DNA of 30,534 nt. Origin: Synechococcus sp. HW_metabat.21. GTDB lineage: Bacteria > Cyanobacteriota > Cyanobacteriia > PCC-6307 > Cyanobiaceae. Position numbers and translations under genes: made by a program. The stretch is taken from positions 1 to 30,534 of the forward strand of contig JAAZUZ010000003.1 in NCBI GenBank assembly GCA_018623875.1, read 5' to 3'. Position 1 is the first letter of the stretch, and every line of letters begins with the position of its first letter. Shown here one piece after another: positions 1 through 5,981 of this stretch. Under the pieces are notes generated by a model, which saw nothing but the letters and a program-made list of their open reading frames with translations, had not been told where the DNA came from and ran no database searches.

Positions 1-2
1 AT

Positions 3-677
3 CGCGCCATGGCTGAGGCAGGGCTGCCTTGGCAATGGGACCCCTCCCTATATCTGACCTTGCTCCAGGTGACCGGCGGCCGTGAGCGCATGGCGGTCTT
101 TCTCGAGAAAGCGGAAGGTCAGCGCCCGAGTGAGGATCGCTTGGAGGCCCTCCAGTGCGCCAAGCAGCGCCACTACAGCGAGCTGGTGGCGGCTGGTGAG
201 ATCCGCCTGCGGCCTGGTGTCTTGCGGCTGATGGGGGCCGCCGCGGCGGCCGGAGTGCGGCAGGCCATCGTTACCACCAGTGGCCGCTCCGCCGTGGAGG
301 CCCTGCTCTCACGCCAGCTGCCCCAGCACCAGGACTGGTTGGAGTTTTGGGTCTGCGGGGAAGACGTCGCGGCCAAAAAACCCGACCCCCAGGGCTATCG
401 CCGTGCCCTCGAGCGATTGGCCTGCGGCGCTGATCGGGTGTTGGCCGTGGAGGACTCGGGTCACGGGGTGACGGCGGCCCGGGGCGCGGGGCTAACGGTC
501 CTGGCCACCCGCAGTGCCTCCAGCTCCCAGGAACCAGTAGCCCATTTCGCGGCTGCCGCTGCCCTGGTCGATGGACTGGGGGATTCCGCGTCGCCTTGTC
601 AGGTCTTGCGCGGACCGGCTTGCCCTGAGGGGCAGATCACGCTGTCCTATCTCCAGCAGCTCTTTCCAGGCGGATGA
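3..677 (+). CDS. HAD-superfamily hydrolase, CbbY-like, C-terminal part (5' truncated by window edge)
   Basis: The reading frame is open from the first bases of the window (…R-A-M-A-E-A-G…), so the Met at base 9 is probably internal. The N-terminal nucleophile motif (DxDGT) of the HAD fold should lie upstream, outside the window. Visible motifs are the threonine-rich motif II stretch (IVTTSGRS), the motif III lysine in AAKKPDP, and the motif IV acidic loop (AVEDSGHGVTAA), all typical of CbbY / beta-phosphoglucomutase-like phosphatases. The substrate cannot be read from sequence; sugar phosphates are usual for the family. Its TGA overlaps the ATG of the next gene (ATGA), suggesting translational coupling with ycf20. 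The family call is firm, the substrate unknown. Confidence 0.85.
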   Translation, partial: RAMAEAGLPWQWDPSLYLTLLQVTGGRERMAVFLEKAEGQRPSEDRLEALQCAKQRHYSELVAAGEIRLRPGVLRLMGAAAAAGVRQAIVTTSGRSAVEALLSRQLPQHQDWLEFWVCGEDVAAKKPDPQGYRRALERLACGADRVLAVEDSGHGVTAARGAGLTVLATRSASSSQEPVAHFAAAAALVDGLGDSASPCQVLRGPACPEGQITLSYLQQLFPGG

Positions 678-1018
678 CCCGGATGCCCATTCAGGCCACC
701 CGCTTTGACCGTCTGCAACGTCAGGGCGCCCAGGTGCTCTCGGCACCCTTCCAGGGCAGTTGGCGTCGCCGCAGTGTCGGGGTGCTCGCTCTGCTTTTCG
801 GTTTTTATGCGGGGCAGAACGTCACCAGCTGGTGGCTGCAGACGATCGGCCAGCGCCCCGTGGTGGTGCTTTCTGTGGTTCTGCTGCTGGAGCTGGTCGT
901 CCGCATTCGTACCCGCGTTGTCCAGGGACGGCCGCCTTTGGGATGGCTCGTGCTCGACAACCTCAGGGTCGGCGTGGTCTACGCCATCGTCCTGGAAGCC
1001 TTCAAGCTCGGCTCCTGA
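674..1018 (+). CDS. ycf20: Ycf20-like protein (DUF565)
   Basis: A 114-residue membrane protein. A basic N-terminus is followed by a segment of the form W-R-R-x-S-V-G-V-L-A-L-L-F-G-F-Y-x-G, a hydrophobic helix with the LLFGF(F/Y)xG pattern of the Ycf20/DUF565 family, and a second helix (VVLSVVLLLELVVRI). The C-terminal part, with L-D-N-L-R-V-G-V-V-Y-A, also fits. In algae and plants Ycf20 proteins have been linked to non-photochemical quenching; a thylakoid role here is inference. The start overlaps the stop of the HAD gene; an in-frame ATG three codons on (base 683) is an alternative. Just downstream is a hairpin oriented for rpmF on the other strand. Confidence 0.8.
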   Translation: MTRMPIQATRFDRLQRQGAQVLSAPFQGSWRRRSVGVLALLFGFYAGQNVTSWWLQTIGQRPVVVLSVVLLLELVVRIRTRVVQGRPPLGWLVLDNLRVGVVYAIVLEAFKLGS

Positions 1019-1030
1019 GTGCTTGGCATC

Positions 1031-1060
1031 AAAAAAGCGCCGCTCGGTTGAGCAGCGCTT
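1031..1060 (-). terminator. intrinsic terminator of rpmF
   Basis: Read on the minus strand, an 11-bp stem (arms at 1050-1060 and 1035-1045) with a four-base loop runs into six T residues (complement of 1031-1036). One position (1041/1054) pairs only as G·U in the minus-strand RNA and would be a C/A mismatch in plus-strand RNA. This supports the minus orientation. It lies about 50 bases beyond the rpmF stop. Confidence 0.85.
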
Positions 1061-1108
1061 CGATGCTTCTGCCCCCCGAAGAGGGGAGCGATGAATGGAA
1101 ACGGGCGA

Positions 1109-1285
1109 TCAGGCCTCGTCGCCGTCCTCTTCAGCCACGGGGTAGACGAAGCCCTGAGCGCGGCCGCTCAGCACGGCTTTGCCGATGGAGAGTGCTTTTT
1201 GCGCTGCCACGGCAGCCTTGCCTTTCCAGGTGGCGTGGCGCTGGTTCCGCTTGCCCTTGGACGTTTTCTTCTTGGGAACAGCCAT
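1109..1285 (-). CDS. rpmF: 50S ribosomal protein L32
   Basis: A 58-residue protein beginning MAVPKKKTSKGKRNQRHATW, the classic L32 N-terminus: MAVPKKK, a basic stretch, then the R-H-A-T-W segment. The C-terminus is acidic (EEDGDEA). Cyanobacterial and chloroplast L32 share this short form, and no zinc-ribbon cysteines are present. L32 sits in the large ribosomal subunit near the peptidyl-transferase region. It is a single-gene unit: divergent from ftsH, convergent with ycf20, and with its own intrinsic terminator downstream. The ATG follows an AGG-containing stretch (TAGGTAAGCGGG). The identification is secure. Confidence 0.95.
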   Translation of the reverse strand: MAVPKKKTSKGKRNQRHATWKGKAAVAAQKALSIGKAVLSGRAQGFVYPVAEEDGDEA

Positions 1286-1312
1286 CCCGCTTACCTAGTC
1301 AGCCAAACCAAG

Positions 1313-1342
1313 ATCTTCTCTTGCCGTCTTTCCTTTCGTCAA
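1313..1342 (-). promoter_or_regulatory. rpmF: possible rpmF promoter
   Basis: On the minus strand, TTGACG (complement of 1337-1342) is a good -35 match. An 18-base spacer leads to GAAGAT (1313-1318), a poor -10 that keeps only the A at position 2 and the A/T at positions 5 and 6. It lies 28 bases before the rpmF ATG, in the 88-base divergent region shared with ftsH. This is a pattern match only. Confidence 0.3.
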
Positions 1343-1373
1343 ATCGCTAAGCTCCGACCAACGACAGATCGAT

Positions 1374-3247
1374 GTGAGCAGCGGCGCGTCTCCGGATCAG
1401 CAAGCGCAACAGGTGCCCTCCTCACAAGCCTCGCCCGCCCCTGCCTCCCGGCGCGCTGAACTCTGGAGCGATCTCGGTATCAACCGTCCGGCGCCCCCCA
1501 GCTACAGCCAGCTCCTGACGCAGCTCAAGGGCGGGACCGTCAAAGAACTCGTGCTTTCACCGGGCCGCCGCGAGGTGCAGGTGACTTACACCGATGGCCG
1601 TCGTGCCCAGGTGCCCGTTTTCAGGAACGACCAGGTCCTTCTGCGCACGGCCCAGGAGGCTCAAGTCCCGCTCACGGTCCGCGATGACCGGCAGGACCGC
1701 GCGACGGCCAGCCTGGTCTCCAATGGCTTGCTGCTGCTCTTGCTGTTCGCGGGCCTGGCCCTCTTGATTCGCCGCTCAAGTCAGGTGGCCAATCGCGCGA
1801 TGGGTTTCGGCCGGAGCAAGGCCCGCATGGCGGAGCCGGAATCGTCGGTGGCGGTTCGTTTTGAAGATGTCGCCGGCATCAACGAAGCCAAAGAAGAACT
1901 CCAAGAAGTGGTGGCCTTCTTGAAGGAGCCCGAACGCTTCACGGCCGTCGGCGCGCGCATCCCGAAGGGCGTGCTTCTTGTGGGTCCTCCAGGGACGGGC
2001 AAGACCCTTTTGGCCAAGGCGATTGCCGGTGAGGCGGGTGTGCCCTTCTTCTCGATGGCCGCCTCCGAATTTGTTGAGCTCTTTGTGGGTGTTGGCGCGA
2101 GCCGGGTCCGCGATCTCTTTCGCCAGGCCAAGGAGAAGGCTCCGTGCATCATTTTTATTGACGAGATCGATGCCGTCGGCCGCCAGCGCGGCGCGGGGAT
2201 CGGGGGCGGTAACGATGAGCGCGAGCAGACCCTGAACCAACTCCTGACGGAGATGGATGGCTTTGCGGAAAACTCCGGGGTGATCCTGCTGGCGGCGACG
2301 AACCGGCCAGACGTCCTGGATGCTGCCCTGATGCGTCCCGGTCGATTCGACCGCCGGATCCACGTGGATCTGCCCGATCGCCGCGGTCGTGAGGCGATCC
2401 TGGCGGTCCATGCCCGCTCCAGGGGCCGGAGGTGTCCCTGGCGGATTAGGCGAGCCGAACTCCCGGCTTCTCGGGCGCTGAGCTGTCCAACCTGCTCAAT
2501 GAGGCCGCCATCCTTACGGCCCGCCGTGAGCGTCAAAGCATCAACGACCAGGCCATCAGCGATGCCCTGGAGCGGATCACGATGGGCCTGACGGCGGCAC
2601 CGCTCCAGGACAACGCGAAGAAGCGCCTGATCGCGTATCACGAAATTGGTCATGCCCTCTTGGCGACCCTGCTGCCCAAGTCGGATGCGCTCGACAAGGT
2701 CACCCTGCTTCCCCGTGCCGGCGGGGTTGGTGGATTTGCCCGCACCATGCCCGATGAGGAGGTTCTTGATTCGGGCTTGATCAGCAAGGCCTATCTCGAG
2801 GCCCGCATGGTGATGGCGATGGGCGGCCGCGCTGCTGAGTTGGTCGTCTTCGGCCCCAGTGAGATCACCCAGGGCGCTTCCAGTGACCTCGAGATGGTGA
2901 GCCGGATCGCCCGGGAGATGGTGACCCGCTATGGCTTCTCCCCCATGGGGCCGCTCTCGCTGGAGGGTGAGGGCTCTGAAGTGTTCCTGGGCCGCGATTG
3001 GTTGCGTTCCGAACCGCACCACTCCCAGAAGACGAGCAACCGCATCGATGCTGAGGTGCAGCGGTTGGCGCGTCACGCCCTCGATCAGGCGGTCTCGCTG
3101 CTTGAGCCCCGCCGAGATCTGATGGATGAGTTGGTCAACCTGTTGATCGAGCGCGAAACCATCGAAGGGCCCGACTTCCGGGCCGTGGTCGACCGCGCGA
3201 GCGACCTAGGCAAAGCGGATGTCGAGGCTGCGCAGGTGGGTTTGTAG
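1374..3247 (+). pseudogene. ftsH: FtsH-type AAA+ zinc metalloprotease, interrupted by a frameshift and an amber codon
   Basis: FtsH is a membrane-anchored ATP-dependent protease. Residues 1-350 are in one frame: SYSQLL…VPVF, one membrane helix (about 115-132), Walker A GPPGTGKT (204-211), Walker B IIFIDEID (259-266), and the second region of homology ending RPGRFDRR. After the arginine codon at 2421-2423, homology moves to the -1 frame, resuming at P-E-V-S-L-A-D (2426-2446). There TAG at 2447-2449 stands where FtsH proteins have TGG in the D-W-A segment. The same frame then runs unbroken to 3247 with zinc site HEIGH and the later Asp ligand in GASSDLEM. Relative to the usual R-P-L-A-P-E-V, about 7 bases seem missing near 2421-2428. 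The start is GTG at 1374; no upstream ATG is available after the TAG at 1296. The 3' end overlaps the convergent cupin gene by 42 bases. It is either a recent pseudogene or a sequence error. Confidence 0.85.
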
Positions 3248-4189
3248 TCCGGCGTCCTGAATCGGGAGTAAGTAGGCCGGTTTGCCGCTCTCATTGACGT
3301 GGGAGTGCCAATGGCCAGGAGGGGTAATGAAGGCTCCACCCGCTTCCCAGTCGATCCGCTTGGGATTGCGGATGCTGCCATCGGCGTTGAGTTCGGTGCC
3401 CACCAGGGTGTAGACCCCGGGCTGGCAGTCAATGATCAGGTCGAGGGCGACCGATTGGTGACGGTGGGGCGCTTGAGTCGCGCCCGGAGGGACGATGCCA
3501 TACATCGCCCAAAGCACATGGGTGACCGTGCGGGTGCTGGGCAAATCCCGGTTCGCCAGGAGCAGGCTGATGCGATTGCTGCTGGCGCTTCCAGGCTGCT
3601 CGGCGAGCTTGAGCAGCTCGGAGCGCAGCCAGGCTCCCCGGTAATGGGTGGCATCGAAGCGGGGCTCACTGGGGAGTGCCCCCAGGTAGTGGAGCAGGGG
3701 GGCGTCGTGCACCCAGTAGAGGACGCTCGTGGAGGTCGCCTCGAGCAACGGTGTGCCGCCGCAAGGAAGGACAAAGAGGTCCCCTTCACTCCAGCGGATC
3801 GTGGTGTCTTGGTCGGTCTCGCGGACGCGGCAGACCCCCTCACCGGAGAGGACGAAGAACAGGGAGCTGGTGGCGCTGGCTGCGGCGCGCACGCCTTCTC
3901 CCGCTTCGATGCGAATGAAGTGGGCGGCGAGGCCGGGGCTGGTGGCGGGACCACTGGTGCCCAACTCGCTACTGAGGTCCAACGGAAGAATGCCGCTGGG
4001 ACCGCTGCTGTGCAGATCTGCACCCCAGCAGCGGTAGGGAATCGGTTCGGTCAGGCCGCTGCGGATCGGGTTCGCGGCTTGCCGGTAATCAAACAGTTGG
4101 GCCTTGTCGGCCACGGGGTTCAGCTGAGCGGCCTCGCCCTGGACATGGAGCCCAAGGTCCGTTGATGGACGATCCGGGGTTTGAGTCAT
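3206..4189 (-). CDS. bicupin protein, gentisate-dioxygenase-like fold
   Basis: A 327-residue protein with two cupin barrels. The first (about 85-165) has the FFVLSGEGVCRVRE and W-S-E-G-D-L-F-V-L-P strands but lacks the metal-binding histidine pair. The second (about 225-315) carries P-H-R-H (His242, His244) and F-I-T-P-P-G-H-W-H-S-H (His293, His295, His297), a plausible Fe(II) site. The layout resembles gentisate/1-hydroxy-2-naphthoate dioxygenase-like bicupins, but no substrate can be assigned. It follows the cysO-like gene by 106 bases in the same direction. Its last 42 bases overlap the end of the convergent ftsH. The start is the ATG at 4189. Confidence 0.7.
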   Translation of the reverse strand: MTQTPDRPSTDLGLHVQGEAAQLNPVADKAQLFDYRQAANPIRSGLTEPIPYRCWGADLHSSGPSGILPLDLSSELGTSGPATSPGLAAHFIRIEAGEGVRAAASATSSLFFVLSGEGVCRVRETDQDTTIRWSEGDLFVLPCGGTPLLEATSTSVLYWVHDAPLLHYLGALPSEPRFDATHYRGAWLRSELLKLAEQPGSASSNRISLLLANRDLPSTRTVTHVLWAMYGIVPPGATQAPHRHQSVALDLIIDCQPGVYTLVGTELNADGSIRNPKRIDWEAGGAFITPPGHWHSHVNESGKPAYLLPIQDAGLQTHLRSLDIRFA

Positions 4190-4295
4190 TGGATGACACC
4201 AGGTCCAGAGGAAGGCGGCTCCAGAGCGAGCCTGCAGAGCTTTGATTCAGTCAGCTTTGGTGCTGGGCTGCTGCAGGAATCGCTACAGCGGCTGA

Positions 4296-4571
4296 TCAGC
4301 CTCCAGCAACGGCGGGAACGATGCTGACTTCGTCCCCGTCCTTGAGAGGGGTGGTTTGGTTCTCGAGGAAACGAATATCCTCGCTGTTCACGTAGACGTT
4401 CAGGAAGCGGCGCAGCTTGCCGGCCTCGTCACAGAGGCGACCTTTGAGACCGGGGTAGCGGCCATCGAGGGCGTCGATCAGCCCGTCCACGCTGGTGGCG
4501 TCCAGGGCGACGCTGGCCTCGTCGTTGGTGAACTTCTGAAGTGGGGTGGGGATCAGGACCTGAACGGGCAT
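4296..4571 (-). CDS. MoaD/ThiS-family sulfur-carrier protein, CysO-like
   Basis: A 91-residue beta-grasp (ubiquitin-like) protein ending exactly in A-V-A-G-G. This family is activated as an acyl-adenylate and converted to a thiocarboxylate at the terminal glycine. The second half (NVYVNSEDIRF…DGDEVSIVPAVAGG) resembles mycobacterial CysO as I recall it more than molybdopterin-synthase MoaD. The ATG at 4571 gives the family's usual length; a longer frame upstream runs into thrC and is not credible. It lies 37 bases after thrC in the same direction, so the two are probably co-transcribed. The pairing of a sulfur carrier with a fold-type II PLP enzyme recalls cysM-cysO; a role in sulfur transfer here is inference. 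Confidence 0.85.
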   Translation of the reverse strand: MPVQVLIPTPLQKFTNDEASVALDATSVDGLIDALDGRYPGLKGRLCDEAGKLRRFLNVYVNSEDIRFLENQTTPLKDGDEVSIVPAVAGG

Positions 4572-4608
4572 GGCAGGGGGGAGATGGGTCGAATGGATGG
4601 CGCGGAGA

Positions 4609-5889
4609 TCAGGCCTGCGCTTGATCGGCCTGGGCTTGCTTCCAGGCGCTGTTGAAGCTGTCGAGTTGAGCCTCGATCGTGTAGGGCTTCCCGATGGCAT
4701 CGACCACGGCTTCGGTGGTCTTGAGGCCGTTGCCCGTGATGTAGGCCACGGTGCGCTCTTCGGGGTTGATCTTGCCCTGTTCCACCAGCTTCTTGAGGAC
4801 GGCAATCGTGGTGCCGCCAGCGGTTTCGGTGAACACGCCTTCGGTTTCGGCCAGGAGCTTGATGCCCTCAACGATCTCGGTGTCGTTGACGTCGGCGATG
4901 TTGCCGCCGGTGCGATTGGCGATGTCGATGGCGTAGGGGCCATCAGCGGGGTTACCGATGGCGATCGATTTGGCGATCGTGTTGGGCTTCACCGGGGTGA
5001 TGAAGTCACGCCCTTCGCGGAAGGCCTCGGCGATCGGGTTGCAGCCCTCGGCTTGGGCTCCGCTGAAGCGCACGGGCTTCTCGTCCACCAAGCCGCACTT
5101 GATGAATTCGTCAAAGCCCTTGCGGATCTTGGTGAAGAGGGAGCCGGAGGCCAGGGGTGCCACGACGTGGTCCGGGAGTTCCCAACCCAGCTGTTCGATC
5201 ACCTCGTAGCCGAGGGTCTTGGAGCCCTCGGAGTAGTAAGGGCGCAGATTGATGTTGACGAAGCCCCAGCCGTAGGTGTTGGCCACTTCCGAACACAGGC
5301 GGTTGACCTGGTCGTAGTTCCCCTTCACCGCCATCAGGGTGGGGTTGTAGATCAAGGTGCCGAGCACCTTGCCCAACTCCAGGTCGCTGGGGATGAAGAC
5401 GCAGCAATCAAGGCCCGCGTGGGCGGCGATGGCAGCGGTGGAGTTGGCGAGGTTGCCGGTGGAGGCGCAGCTGACGGTCTTAAAGCCCAGTTCGCGGGCG
5501 CGGGTCAGGGCGACGGAAACGACTCGGTCCTTGAAGGACAGAGTCGGCATGTTGACGCCGTCGTTCTTGATGTAGAGGCTCTTCAGGCCCAGACGCTTGG
5601 CGAGGTTGTCTGCCTTCAGCAGGGGGGTGAAGCCGGTGCCGACATCAATTGGATCGCCTTCGATCGGCAGAAAATCGCGGTAGCGCCAGATGGAGGCGGG
5701 GCCGGCTTCGATCGTGGCGCGGCTGACGCGGTTCTTGATCGCCTCGTAGTCGTAGACCACCTCGAGGGGACCGAAGCAGACGTCCTCGCAGACGTGGCGG
5801 GCACCGGGGTCGTAGGCCTGGCCGCATTCCTTGCAGCGCAGCCCTGTGAAGGTGGGACCAACGCTGGAGCGAGAAAGGGTTGCCGTCAA
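4609..5889 (-). CDS. thrC: threonine synthase
   Basis: A 426-residue PLP enzyme (fold type II) converting O-phosphohomoserine to threonine in the cytoplasm. The N-terminus has a cysteine cluster (Cys19, Cys22, Cys34, Cys38) that looks like a small metal-binding ribbon, as in other long threonine synthases. The substrate/PLP region has G-T-G-F-T-P-L-L and the Schiff-base lysine in T-L-S-F-K-D-R (Lys120). Further motifs are A-S-T-G-N-L-A-N-S and the C-terminal AYITGNGLKT. It is the first gene of a minus-strand group (thrC, cysO-like, bicupin) and diverges from the UPF0182 gene across 92 bases. No riboswitch or clear promoter is seen there. Confidence 0.95.
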   Translation of the reverse strand: MTATLSRSSVGPTFTGLRCKECGQAYDPGARHVCEDVCFGPLEVVYDYEAIKNRVSRATIEAGPASIWRYRDFLPIEGDPIDVGTGFTPLLKADNLAKRLGLKSLYIKNDGVNMPTLSFKDRVVSVALTRARELGFKTVSCASTGNLANSTAAIAAHAGLDCCVFIPSDLELGKVLGTLIYNPTLMAVKGNYDQVNRLCSEVANTYGWGFVNINLRPYYSEGSKTLGYEVIEQLGWELPDHVVAPLASGSLFTKIRKGFDEFIKCGLVDEKPVRFSGAQAEGCNPIAEAFREGRDFITPVKPNTIAKSIAIGNPADGPYAIDIANRTGGNIADVNDTEIVEGIKLLAETEGVFTETAGGTTIAVLKKLVEQGKINPEERTVAYITGNGLKTTEAVVDAIGKPYTIEAQLDSFNSAWKQAQADQAQA

Positions 5890-5981
5890 GTTCAGACCCT
5901 GAACGTTGGATTGAAATTAGCAGCGCCAATTCACCGATCTGATTAAACCCGATATCGAAGGTCGGGTATTGGTTCAAAATC

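Noticed and set aside
2415..2449. Programmed frameshift as the explanation of the split ftsH
   Set aside because: A frameshift alone would still meet the TAG at 2447-2449, no slippery heptamer is visible, and FtsH is not known to use one. Mutation or sequence error is simpler.
1781..3076. 431-codon minus-strand frame crossing the ftsH lesions
   Set aside because: It is antisense to clear FtsH motifs on both sides and has biased, repetitive composition. Its being open across the lesions does not make it a gene.
4570..5946. Long plus-strand open frame (458 codons) opposite thrC
   Set aside because: It is a shadow of thrC in GC-rich sequence: low complexity (Gly/Val/Asp/Ala repeats), no recognisable motif, while the opposite strand encodes a full threonine synthase. 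The same holds for the long frames opposite fba (8928-10103), accD (11395-12492) and lpxD (15993-16994).
5890..5981. Promoters or a riboswitch in the thrC / UPF0182 divergent region
   Set aside because: Some TTGAAA- and TAATTT-like hexamers are present, but with wrong spacing (about 23-24 bases), and no conserved leader structure is visible.
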